Made by a program: the position numbers and the translations under genes. Positions 8,476-16,668 of a stretch of DNA of 64,000 bases are shown one piece after another. How positions within the stretch are numbered: position 1 is the stretch's first letter; every line of letters starts with the position of its first letter. The notes beneath the pieces are model-generated. The model worked only from the letters and a program-made list of their open reading frames with translations. It was not told the origin of the DNA and ran no database searches. This stretch comes from Candidatus Dormiibacterota bacterium (GTDB lineage: Bacteria; Chloroflexota; Dormibacteria; Aeolococcales; Aeolococcaceae). The stretch is from contig PMOL01000011.1 of assembly GCA_003162415.1 (NCBI GenBank), forward strand, positions 1 through 64,000, given 5' to 3'.

Positions 8476-9384
8476 GTGAGGTATTCGCCGGCGCTGGTTC
8501 GGGCGTGTGACATTCTTGATGCCGTCGCCCAGGCCGTAGAGCCACCCCGAGTATCCGCACTCGCCCGCGATCTTGGCCTTCCTCGGAATACGGCCTATGA
8601 GCTCGTGAACACGCTCGTCTCAAGGAACCTTATCCATCTCGATTCGGACGGCTGTCTGCGACTCGGATTTCACTTGTTTGAACTTGGCAGCGTCTATGCT
8701 CAGACCCTCGATCTCTTCAACGAGGCGCGCCCCATCGTTCGGGAACTCGTGCGCGCATCAAATGAGACGAGTCATTTGGCGATGCTTGACGGGAGACACT
8801 CTGTGTATCTCATCAAGGAAGAGGGCACGCAGTCGCTTCGCAACTTGTCCGCCGTTGGGCGACGAGTTCCGGCGCACGGGACTGCCGTCGGCAAGGCAAT
8901 CCTCGCTTTTCAGCCTCGCGAGGAGACGCTGCGTCGGTTGGACGGAGCGCATCTCGAGCGCCTGACCGCGAATACCATCACAGACATCGACGCGCTGCTC
9001 CTTGACCTGGACAAGACCGTCGAACGCGGTTACAGCATTGACGACGAGGAAGGCCATATCGAGGTCTGCTGTCTTGGGGTGCCGATCCGGAATGATCATG
9101 GGGCAGTCGTTGCGGGATTGAGCCTTACGACGCACCGGTCGAAAATGACGCCCACCCGCCGCGAAGAGCTCGCTCGGATGTTGATCGCAGCGCGAGACCA
9201 GCTCTCTCGACGCCTGGGCTACATACCAAGCCTGTCGGCAGGCCAAAGTCCCTGGTCTCAAGGAGTGCAACCTCTTGACTCAGAGACGCTGCTGGCGCGC
9301 GAGGACGCGAGCCGCGACTACGCTGAGCGGGCTCCGGGGCACCAGAAACGCCGCCAGACGGCCTCATCCACACACTCCAAATGA
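8476..9384 (+). CDS. IclR-family transcriptional regulator
   Basis: 302 residues. N-terminal winged HTH (about 5-65: ALVRACDILDAVAQA, then VSALARDLGLPRNTAYELVNTLV), then the IclR effector domain (about 80-245), with GRRVPAHGTAVGKAILA and the ligand-pocket segment SIDDEEGHIEVCCLGVPIRN. A ~50-residue polar tail follows. It lies between the divergent permease operon and the plus-strand acid-sugar operon. A shared palindrome occurs at three promoters, one adjoining its own start, so it very likely controls both arms and itself. IclR proteins can repress or activate; operator positions downstream of the -10 boxes suggest repression relieved by a pathway metabolite. Confidence 0.92.
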   Translation: MRYSPALVRACDILDAVAQAVEPPRVSALARDLGLPRNTAYELVNTLVSRNLIHLDSDGCLRLGFHLFELGSVYAQTLDLFNEARPIVRELVRASNETSHLAMLDGRHSVYLIKEEGTQSLRNLSAVGRRVPAHGTAVGKAILAFQPREETLRRLDGAHLERLTANTITDIDALLLDLDKTVERGYSIDDEEGHIEVCCLGVPIRNDHGAVVAGLSLTTHRSKMTPTRREELARMLIAARDQLSRRLGYIPSLSAGQSPWSQGVQPLDSETLLAREDASRDYAERAPGHQKRRQTASSTHSK

Positions 9385-9450
9385 ATCCTCCGGGGCCTGG
9401 AGTCGTTGGACCGACGCAGGCGGTTGTGAGCGTGCTCTGCATCGCGGCGC

Positions 9451-10527
9451 GTGAGGCGTCCGACCTTTACCGATCAGCAGTCGGGGCCAGCCTGCTTGCA
9501 CAACATTGACCTCCGCTCCGACACCGTCACCCTCCCGACGACCGAGATGCTGCGGGCAATGGCCAGTGCTCCGCTTGGCGACGATGTCTTCGGCGACGAC
9601 CCCACGGTAAACCGCCTCCAGGATGTGGCGGCAGACCGGATGGGAAAGGATTCGGGCCTGTTTGTGCCCAGCGGCACTATGGGAAACCTGATCGGTCTAC
9701 TGGTGAGCGCCCGCCTCGGTCAGGAGATCATCGCCGATGCGGACTCTCACATCTTCATGGCCGAAGGCGCCGGGGCGTCGGTGGTTGGCGGGATCCAGTT
9801 GCGGCCCCTCGAAACTGAGCGAGGGATCATGTCACCGGTCCAGTTAGAGGCCGCTGTGCGACCCCGTGATGATGCGCACCAGCCCACGACCGCCGCAATC
9901 GTGGTCGAAAACACGCACAACCGGCACGGAGGAGTCGTATGGCCGCTCGAGGATCTGCAACTGGTAGCTCAGGTCGCTCAGCGTCACAGTCTCGCCGTCC
10001 ACCTGGACGGCGCGCGCATCTTCAACGCCGCCGTCGCCACCGAAGTCGACGTCAAGGTGCTCGCCGGGGTGGCCGACACCGTGAGCTTTTGCCTCTCCAA
10101 AGGGCTGAGTTGTCCTGCAGGGAGCCTGCTCTGCGGCCCGGCGGCAACCATTCAAGAGGCGAAGCGGTGGCGGAAAATGCTCGGTGGCGGTATGCGGCAG
10201 GCCGGAGTACTGGCAGCTGCCGGTCTTGTAGCACTCGACACCATGGTCGACCGCCTCCACGAGGATCATTCGAACGCACGAACCCTTGCTGAAGGCCTTT
10301 CGGAGATGCCGGGCGTCGAATGCGACCTCTCCCGCGTACAAACGAACATCGTCTACGTTCGGTTGACTCGCGTGCCTCAGGGCGCGTTCCTAGCCGAATG
10401 CCGTCTGCGCGGGTTGCTCGCAGCCGGACCACCCCCTGACCACGTGAGATTCGTCACTCACCGTGGCATTTCGGCTACGGACGTCCAGCACGCCTTGACC
10501 GTTTGCGAGGAGGCTCTTGGGGTCTAG
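9451..10527 (+). CDS. Low-specificity threonine aldolase (beta-eliminating lyase family)
   Basis: 358 residues of a PLP fold-type I enzyme. Seen: DLRSDTVTLPT near the N-terminus, GDDVFGDDPTVNRL, the Asp of HLDGARI (Asp186) that binds the pyridine nitrogen, and the Schiff-base Lys217 in SFCLSKGLSCP. The family splits beta-hydroxy amino acids into glycine and an aldehyde. A GTG start at 9451 is used; the conserved part begins about residue 17. It follows iclR by 66 bp. Its presence beside sugar-acid genes suggests the pathway makes or uses a beta-hydroxy amino acid or an aldehyde such as glycolaldehyde (inference). Confidence 0.88.
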   Translation: MRRPTFTDQQSGPACLHNIDLRSDTVTLPTTEMLRAMASAPLGDDVFGDDPTVNRLQDVAADRMGKDSGLFVPSGTMGNLIGLLVSARLGQEIIADADSHIFMAEGAGASVVGGIQLRPLETERGIMSPVQLEAAVRPRDDAHQPTTAAIVVENTHNRHGGVVWPLEDLQLVAQVAQRHSLAVHLDGARIFNAAVATEVDVKVLAGVADTVSFCLSKGLSCPAGSLLCGPAATIQEAKRWRKMLGGGMRQAGVLAAAGLVALDTMVDRLHEDHSNARTLAEGLSEMPGVECDLSRVQTNIVYVRLTRVPQGAFLAECRLRGLLAAGPPPDHVRFVTHRGISATDVQHALTVCEEALGV

Positions 10528-10576
10528 GCGGGGCTTCCACATGGATCTCGCGGCCCCCCGCCTCGAGGGTTCGCTT

Positions 10577-10606
10577 GACGATGGAGACTTTGGAGACCTA
10601 GCATAG
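10577..10606 (+). promoter_or_regulatory. Sigma-70-like promoter of the acid-sugar operon
   Basis: TTGACG (10577-10582), 18-base spacer, TAGCAT (10601-10606), with operator C 17 nt after the -10. Same layout as the two promoters near 8.4 kb. Confidence 0.55.
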
Positions 10607-10623
10607 CGAAGTGCTGAACGAGC

Positions 10624-10639
10624 GTCCGAAATTTCGAAC
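10624..10639. promoter_or_regulatory. IclR-type operator C (acid-sugar operon)
   Basis: GTCCGAAATTTCGAAC, a near-perfect 16-bp palindrome matching operators A and B. It lies in the leader 27 bp before the GTG start at 10667. Confidence 0.7.
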
Positions 10640-10666
10640 ACCTTCTTTATTGCTGGGTCAGCTGCG

Positions 10667-11662
10667 GTGAGTCCGCTCGACGGTTCGGACGACCCACGGC
10701 GTTCCGTCCGTTTTGGTCTCGTCCACTACGCCACCTTCCCCGAGTCGCTCGTCGACATCGAGGCGTTCAATGAGACGCTGCGGCTGGCAGCGATGGGCAA
10801 CCCCTGGGACGTCATCGAGCTGTCGACCGAGGTTCCGCGGCGATGGCTATCCACCAGCCTCAAGGACGTTCTCCCCTCCTCCACAGCCCTGTATCTCTCG
10901 GCTGGCCCCGAGATGCTCCGATGGGCCGACGCGCTGAACTCGTCGTCGCGGCAATCCCGCAATAGAGCTGTCTCACGCGTCCGAGAACTCATCGATACAT
11001 CCGTCGAGTTCGGCGCCGAGAATCTCATGTTGGTCAGCGGCCCTGTGGCCGGCGGAGCGACCTACTGGGGGCCCCTCCTCGACTCCTTGCAGCAGGTGTG
11101 CGCCTACGCTGCCAGCTTCTCTGAGCGCGCTCCTGGCATCAGTATGGAGACGTTTGAGACGCTCGCTATCCAGCGGCAATACGTCGGTCCGACCCCGCTG
11201 GCGCTATGGCTTATGGAGACGATTCGGCGTGATCATCCAGGATTCCGCCTCACTCTCGACCTTGCCCACCTCCTCCAACTCGGCGAGGACCTCGACACGA
11301 GTCTTGCAGCGGCGCGAGGTCAGGTTCATCATCTGCAGCTGTCCTGCTGCGTCTTGCGCTCGGGCGACCCTCGGTGGGGTGATCAGCATCTTCCCTTCGG
11401 CTCGCCTGGGGCCCATCCAACATTTCCTGAGGTGTCGCGGGCACTAGTGGCTTGGGCGGAAGGGTTTGATCGAGAGGCCACGCCGGCAAATCCCCCGGTC
11501 GTCAGCATCGAAGTGCGGCCCCAGCGAGGCGATAACTCCGCTGAAGTTCATTCGCGGTGCGTGCGTGCCGTTTCTCGGATCTGCACCGGCGCGGGGCTAC
11601 GTCGTGCCGGTCAGCACCCGGAGGATCGAGGCGCGAACTCACCAGGACGATCGCGTCGATGA
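10667..11662 (+). CDS. Sugar-phosphate isomerase/epimerase-like TIM-barrel protein
   Basis: 331 residues from a GTG. The sequence resembles the xylose-isomerase-like TIM barrel superfamily: PWDVIELSTEVPRRW early, ENLMLVSGPVAGG, SMETFETLA with a metal-ligand-type Glu, LTLDLAHLLQLGED, and VHHLQLSCCVLRSGDP with the His position. The last ~40 residues are basic and lie over the start of the kinase gene, so the true end of the fold is near 11550. In acid-sugar operons an enzyme of this fold isomerises the 3-keto acid intermediate. First gene behind operator C. Confidence 0.75.
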   Translation: MSPLDGSDDPRRSVRFGLVHYATFPESLVDIEAFNETLRLAAMGNPWDVIELSTEVPRRWLSTSLKDVLPSSTALYLSAGPEMLRWADALNSSSRQSRNRAVSRVRELIDTSVEFGAENLMLVSGPVAGGATYWGPLLDSLQQVCAYAASFSERAPGISMETFETLAIQRQYVGPTPLALWLMETIRRDHPGFRLTLDLAHLLQLGEDLDTSLAAARGQVHHLQLSCCVLRSGDPRWGDQHLPFGSPGAHPTFPEVSRALVAWAEGFDREATPANPPVVSIEVRPQRGDNSAEVHSRCVRAVSRICTGAGLRRAGQHPEDRGANSPGRSRR

Positions 11663-13124
11663 AACGCCGTTGACGGACGAGCGCGGGCCACAGCGCGCCG
11701 GCGTCGACACGTCGGTTACGCGCGTCGAACCGACGCTGCTTCACAGTGCCGTTGTCCGATCCGGCCGACGGGTCGTGGTCATCGATGACGACCCCACCGG
11801 CACCCAGAGCGTCGCTGATGTGCCGATTGTGACTCAGTGGGGCGTAACCGACCTACGGTGGGCGCTGACCCAGCCCACAACCGCCCTCTTCGTGCTGACT
11901 AACAGCCGCAGTCAATCGACGGATGCGGCCAGACATATCAATGCCGAGGTCGTGAGTAACCTGATGCAGGCTGCGACCGACCTAGGGATCGAGGTAAGCA
12001 TCATCAGCCGAAGCGATTCAACACTTCGCGGTCATTTCCCAGCGGAAACGGACGCCATAGCCGAGGCCTGGCAGCGCCAGTCCGGTCGCCACGTTGATGT
12101 CATGCTCGTGTGCCCCGCCTATCCCGAGGCCGGTAGGGTCACTGTCGACGACGTGCATTGGGTCACTGAGGGCAGAATACGCATACCCGTAGCGGAGACG
12201 GAATTCGCCCGCGACGCAACCTTCGGCTTCATCCACTCCAACCTCAAGGATTGGATCGAGGAGCGTTCTGTAGGGCGCTGGCCGGCGCGCCTTATTGACG
12301 CCATTAGCCTCAACGACATACGTACTGGCGGGCCATCGCTGGTTGCGCGAAGGCTGATGGCTCGTAGCCACGGCGCACCCGTGGTGGTGAATGCCGCAGA
12401 CGCCTCGGACCTTGACGTCGTGGCGATGGGTGTCCTGATTGCGGAATCAAGGGGAACGACCGTCCTGTGTCGGACTGGACCGTCCTTTGTTCGTGCGCGT
12501 TCCGGTCAGTCGACCCGGCCACCCCTTACTCCCGCCGAACTTCGTCAAGCAACAGGAGACGGACTGTCTGATCATGGATTGCTCGTCGTGGGCTCACATA
12601 CGCAACTCACCACTCGCCAGATGTTTCGTGCGCTGCGGCTCGGGGGGTTCGTTGAAGTCGAGGTGGAGGTGCGGTCTCTTCTTGATCCGGCGCGCGCCGA
12701 TGCAGCGATAGCGCTGGGTATCGACCGCGTCGTCGGCGGCCTTCTCAGCGACGACGTTCTGCTTCGCACGAGCCGCGACCTCGTCAAAGGATCAACCCCA
12801 AGCGAAAGCCTCGGTATCTCGAGGCTTGTAGCCGATCATCTCGCGAGGATCGTGGCAGCTTCCGTCGCGCAAGCCCGACCCCGCTGGGTAGTGGGCAAGG
12901 GAGGCATCACTGCCAGCGATGTCGTGACGAGCGGCCTCGGCTTGCGGCGAGCCTGGGTGCTCGGCCAGATGCTGCCCGGACGCGTGTCCGCCTGGATGCC
13001 GGCGTCGAACGACAAACATAACCGGCCGCTGTGCGTCGTCTTTCCGGGCAACGTCGGAGACGACGATAGCCTTGCCAACGTTGTCGGCCGACTCCGAACC
13101 CACGTAGAGCCGGCACCGTGCTAG
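11604..13124 (+). CDS. Four-carbon acid sugar kinase family protein (DUF1537, OtnK-like)
   Basis: About 506 residues from GTG 11604, with TTG 11670 as the alternative; a longer frame from 11466 runs inside the preceding gene. The N-terminal half has RVVVIDDDPTGTQSVADVPIVT and LFVLTNSRS; SRSDSTLRGHFPAETDAI is a family signature. The C-terminal half has GLLVVGSHTQLTTRQ, VVGKGGITASDV and VVFPGNVGDDDSL, the nucleotide-binding part. The family phosphorylates C4 acid sugars (threonate, erythronate or their keto forms) with ATP. It overlaps the isomerase upstream and the aldolase downstream, so the three are co-translated. Confidence 0.88.
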   Translation: MPVSTRRIEARTHQDDRVDETPLTDERGPQRAGVDTSVTRVEPTLLHSAVVRSGRRVVVIDDDPTGTQSVADVPIVTQWGVTDLRWALTQPTTALFVLTNSRSQSTDAARHINAEVVSNLMQAATDLGIEVSIISRSDSTLRGHFPAETDAIAEAWQRQSGRHVDVMLVCPAYPEAGRVTVDDVHWVTEGRIRIPVAETEFARDATFGFIHSNLKDWIEERSVGRWPARLIDAISLNDIRTGGPSLVARRLMARSHGAPVVVNAADASDLDVVAMGVLIAESRGTTVLCRTGPSFVRARSGQSTRPPLTPAELRQATGDGLSDHGLLVVGSHTQLTTRQMFRALRLGGFVEVEVEVRSLLDPARADAAIALGIDRVVGGLLSDDVLLRTSRDLVKGSTPSESLGISRLVADHLARIVAASVAQARPRWVVGKGGITASDVVTSGLGLRRAWVLGQMLPGRVSAWMPASNDKHNRPLCVVFPGNVGDDDSLANVVGRLRTHVEPAPC

Positions 13125-13969
13125 CGAGGGGCATAGGTCTGCTGACCGCAGCCGTCGAGAGGGGTTACGCTCTCGGGGCTTTCACCACGTACAACCTCGA
13201 GGTCACCCAGGGCATCATCGCGGCCGCCGAACGCTTGGGCAAGCCGGTCATTGTGCAAGCCGGCGCGGGAGCATTCTCATATGCAGGTCGCGGTCCACTT
13301 GCGGCGATGTCACTCGCAATGGCGGCGAGCAGCCGTGTTGCCGTTGGCATTCACCTCGACCACTCCCGCAATCTCGAGGAGATCGCGAGCTGCATCGAGC
13401 TCGGCTATTCGTCGGTGATGATTGACGGGTCGTTCCTACCAATCGAAGCCAACATTGCCATTACGCGCGCCGCGGTGGATCTTGCGCATGGCTCTGGCGT
13501 CTGGGCAGAGGGCGAACTCGGTGCAATCGGGGGCGATGAGAACGTCTCTGTCGGCGCCAACCCCGAGTCAACGATGACCGATCCAGCGATGGTTCGTACC
13601 TTCGTCGAAGAGACCGGCGTGGATGCTCTGGCGGTTGCAGTTGGGAATGTCCACGGTATCTCGACTCCGGTCGAGATCGACCTTGCGAGGCTCAGCGCGA
13701 TCCACCGTGAATGCACCGTCCCGCTCGTTCTCCACGGTGCTTCGGGTCTGCCGGACGAAGTGATCCGTACGGTCGTGGGGTTGGGGGTTGCAAAGATCAA
13801 CCTCAACACCGAGCTCCGGCGAGCGTTCTTCGAAGGTCTTCGCGACGGTCTCAAGGGTGCCGAGGCGGACTCCTTTGATGCGGTGATGCGACCCGCACGG
13901 GACGCCGTAGAGCAAATCGTAGAAAGCAAACTAAGGCTTCTGTGGCCAGACATGCATCCGGCAGACTAG
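13118..13969 (+). CDS. Class II fructose-bisphosphate aldolase family protein
   Basis: 283 residues from a GTG overlapping the kinase stop by seven bases. Zinc ligands are visible: His82 in GIHLDHS with catalytic Asp81 beside it, Glu132 region (WAEGELGAIGGDE), His179 (VGNVHG) and His206 (VLHGASG). The phosphate-binding part is KINLNTELR. The enzyme should cleave the phosphorylated acid sugar made by the kinase, giving a triose phosphate or similar. Known DUF1537 operons usually carry an AraD-type class II aldolase or a PdxA-like dehydrogenase; the FBA-type enzyme here is a variant. Confidence 0.9.
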   Translation: MLARGIGLLTAAVERGYALGAFTTYNLEVTQGIIAAAERLGKPVIVQAGAGAFSYAGRGPLAAMSLAMAASSRVAVGIHLDHSRNLEEIASCIELGYSSVMIDGSFLPIEANIAITRAAVDLAHGSGVWAEGELGAIGGDENVSVGANPESTMTDPAMVRTFVEETGVDALAVAVGNVHGISTPVEIDLARLSAIHRECTVPLVLHGASGLPDEVIRTVVGLGVAKINLNTELRRAFFEGLRDGLKGAEADSFDAVMRPARDAVEQIVESKLRLLWPDMHPAD

Positions 13970-14000
13970 CCGGACCATCGTTAAGCGTCGGGGAGTGCAG

Positions 14001-15095
14001 TTGACAGATCGTATTGCCGTCGTCGCCGGAGATGGTGTGGGTCCCGAAGTGATCGAGGAAGCGATACGTGTCCTCTGTACCGTGATGAGCTTGGACAGGA
14101 CCGTGGACTTGCAGTTCGACTCGTTTGGCTGGGGAACCGATTACTACCGTAGCCACGGACAGATGATGCCCACAGACGGGTTAGACATCTTGCGGACCTA
14201 CAGTGCGATCCTCTTTGGCGCGGTGGGCGCGCCTGATGTAAAGGACTACATAACGCTCCGCCAACTCCTCATCCGCATTCGCTTTGGTTTCCAGCAGTAC
14301 GTCAATCTTCGGCCGGTCCGACTCTTCCCGGGAGTGGACTCCCCCGTACGCGGCGCGTCGCCGGCGAATGTGGACATGATCTTCGTGCGGGAAAACAACG
14401 AGGGCGAATATGCGGGGGTTGGAGAACGCCTCTTCCGAGGGACGGAACGCGAGGTCGCCCTCCAGACGGCTGTGTTCTCGCGGCACGGCATTGCACGCGT
14501 CGTGCGCTGGGCTTTCGAGTGTGCGAGATCACGAGGACAGTCACTCACGAGTGTCAGTAAGGGCAACGCGCTCGAGTACTCCGGCGGCCTATGGGACGAT
14601 GTGTTTGACGAGCTCGCGGCGGAATACTCGGACGTCGCAGTCGAGCGCCTCCTTGTGGACGCGGCTGCGATGTTGATGGTGGTTGCCCCGCATCGCTTCA
14701 GGGTCGTCGTCGCTTCCAACTTGTTTGCCGACATTCTCACCGACCTGGGCGCTGCAATCATGGGAAGCATGGGGTTGGGGGCGAGCGCCAACATCAACCC
14801 GGAAGGTACGTTCCCGTCGATGTTTGAGCCGATTCACGGATCCGCGCCCGACATTGCTGGGCAAGGCATCGCGAATCCGCTCGGCGCCATCTGGAGTGCG
14901 GCGCTGATGCTCGGGCATCTCGGGTTCCCAGTCTGGGAGACCCGCGTAGTCGACGCGATAGCAGCCGTACTTGCAGCACGGGAGCTTCGCACGAGAGATC
15001 TCGGTGGCACTGCGATGACATCGGATGTAGGTAAGGCGGTGTGTGAGCAGCTGGTGCTAAGTGGCGCCGTTGGCGCGCACGCCGCTACGTCGTGA
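14001..15095 (+). CDS. Tartrate/D-malate dehydrogenase-type (isopropylmalate dehydrogenase family)
   Basis: About 364 residues. TTG 14001 is preferred because GGGGAG lies five bases upstream; GTG 13995 is in the same frame. Motifs: RIAVVAGDGVGPEV (start of fold), the substrate-loop arginines LRPVRLFPGV, IFVRENNEGEYAG, the catalytic Lys in SVSKGNALEYSGG and the metal Asp cluster SNLFADILTDLGAAIMG. The GEYAG and FRGTEREVA segments fit tartrate/D-malate dehydrogenases better than isocitrate or isopropylmalate enzymes. It oxidises a 2-hydroxy diacid or related acid sugar with NAD. Last gene of the operon, 31 bp after the aldolase. Confidence 0.85.
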   Translation: MTDRIAVVAGDGVGPEVIEEAIRVLCTVMSLDRTVDLQFDSFGWGTDYYRSHGQMMPTDGLDILRTYSAILFGAVGAPDVKDYITLRQLLIRIRFGFQQYVNLRPVRLFPGVDSPVRGASPANVDMIFVRENNEGEYAGVGERLFRGTEREVALQTAVFSRHGIARVVRWAFECARSRGQSLTSVSKGNALEYSGGLWDDVFDELAAEYSDVAVERLLVDAAAMLMVVAPHRFRVVVASNLFADILTDLGAAIMGSMGLGASANINPEGTFPSMFEPIHGSAPDIAGQGIANPLGAIWSAALMLGHLGFPVWETRVVDAIAAVLAARELRTRDLGGTAMTSDVGKAVCEQLVLSGAVGAHAATS

Positions 15096-15107
15096 CGGTC
15101 GCCTCGG

Positions 15108-16451
15108 TCAGACCGTCATCGGCGGGCGACGACGATGATTGTCCGTGACCGACTGGTAGGCGGCGGCGACCGCGAGCAAGAGGTCGTCGCCCGACGACCT
15201 CGCCACCAACTGGAGGCCTACGGGTAGTCCATCGGAGAACCCGCACGGGACCGATATAGCCGGCACCTGCGCAAAACTCCATGGATGGGTAAGCCGGACG
15301 AGAGTCGCGGTCGTGGCAAGCATGTCAGCACCGCCGATCTGCGGCGCGACAACGGGGACGCTCGGGGTTGCAACGATATCGACGCTCTCGAATAGGCGTG
15401 CAACTGCGCGCATCCATTCGTCCTGCGAGTGGAGGGCGCGCGCATAGTCAGTCGCGGATATCGTCCGACCAATATCGAGTCGCCTTCGAACCGCTTCACC
15501 GTAAGCGGTTGGATACGCGGAAAGCCGGGTCTCGTGCTCGGCCAGCGCCTCGACGTGCATCACCGTTGAGCAAGCGGCACGCGCTGCGTCGGCACCGCCG
15601 ATTTCGATGCTAAGCAGTCGCGCCCCAGCCTCTTTGAGCACATCAAGCGCGTCGTTCACGGCTTGAGCCACGCCCGGCTCCACGTCCTCGAAGAACGCGC
15701 CTTTGGCGATGCCGATCTTGAGGCCACGCATGCCGGATGCCGGAGCGACTTGTTGGTGCCCCGAAAGCACCGCAAGCACCGCACTGATGTCAGCAGCAGA
15801 TCGCGCGAACGGTCCGATGGTGTCGAGGTTCCAGCTCGTGGCGTGCAAGCCTGCGATCGAAACCCTTCCGAATGTCGGTCGAAGCCCAGTGACACCGCAT
15901 AGTGCCGCCGGGATGCGGACCGATCCACCAGTGTCGCTGCCCAGAGCCGCGACGCAGAAGTCGTCCGCGACGGCGGCACTCGAGCCGCCACTCGAACCGC
16001 CAGCCATGCGATCGAGCGACCACGGGTTGTGTACCGGACCGCGGTGTGGATTGTCGCTGGTCGCTCCAAAGGCCAGCTCGTGCATAGCCGCTTTGCCGAG
16101 AAGCACAGCTCCAGCGTGCCTGAGCCTTGCCACCGACTCGGCGTCATGGGTTGGGTGAACAGCAATGTCGGCGCCTGACCCGAGTGACGTCGCGTGCCCA
16201 CCAACGTCAATATTGTCCTTGACGACCATCGGAAGGCCATCGAGCGGCAGGCGCTCGCCAGCTGCTCGTGCCTGATCCACTCGATTGGCTTCGGCGGCTG
16301 CGGAGTCTGCGAACACCTCCCAAACTGCATTGAGAGCGCCGTTTCGCCGATCGATACGTTCCAGAAGCGCCTCAGTGAACTCAATCGCCGACACGGAGGC
16401 ACGCGCGTGCCTGTCATCCATCAGCCGGAGAATGTCCTTTTCCGCAAGCAT
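15108..16451 (-). CDS. Amidase signature (AS) family hydrolase, second copy
   Basis: 447 residues. Catalytic Lys in LPMVVKDNIDVGG; then DRMAGGSSGGSSAAVAD and SDTGGSVRIPAALCGVTGLRPT with the cis-Ser and nucleophile. C-terminal PAISVPCGFSDGLPVGLQLVAR is typical. Start ATG 16451. It converges on the dehydrogenase with only 12 bases between stops and no evident terminator. It differs clearly from the amidase at 5.3-6.7 kb (shorter substrate loops), so it is a separate acquisition rather than a recent duplicate. Confidence 0.9.
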   Translation of the reverse strand: MLAEKDILRLMDDRHARASVSAIEFTEALLERIDRRNGALNAVWEVFADSAAAEANRVDQARAAGERLPLDGLPMVVKDNIDVGGHATSLGSGADIAVHPTHDAESVARLRHAGAVLLGKAAMHELAFGATSDNPHRGPVHNPWSLDRMAGGSSGGSSAAVADDFCVAALGSDTGGSVRIPAALCGVTGLRPTFGRVSIAGLHATSWNLDTIGPFARSAADISAVLAVLSGHQQVAPASGMRGLKIGIAKGAFFEDVEPGVAQAVNDALDVLKEAGARLLSIEIGGADAARAACSTVMHVEALAEHETRLSAYPTAYGEAVRRRLDIGRTISATDYARALHSQDEWMRAVARLFESVDIVATPSVPVVAPQIGGADMLATTATLVRLTHPWSFAQVPAISVPCGFSDGLPVGLQLVARSSGDDLLLAVAAAYQSVTDNHRRRPPMTV

Positions 16452-16668
16452 GCTCAGTCAGCCAGTACGGTCAGGTTCGCCGGTTCCGGTAACGAGCGGC
16501 GCCCAGTGCTAGCGTCCCACTCGGCCAGTGCGTTGCAGTGGCTACCGACCTGCTGCTTACGCTACGCCCTGGGAAGCGTGATCCGAGTTTCGGACTCCTC
16601 GGGAGACGTGTGTGTATCATTTGTTACATTCAACAGCTGTAGCCCATCGCTAAGCAGGGCCTAAGATC

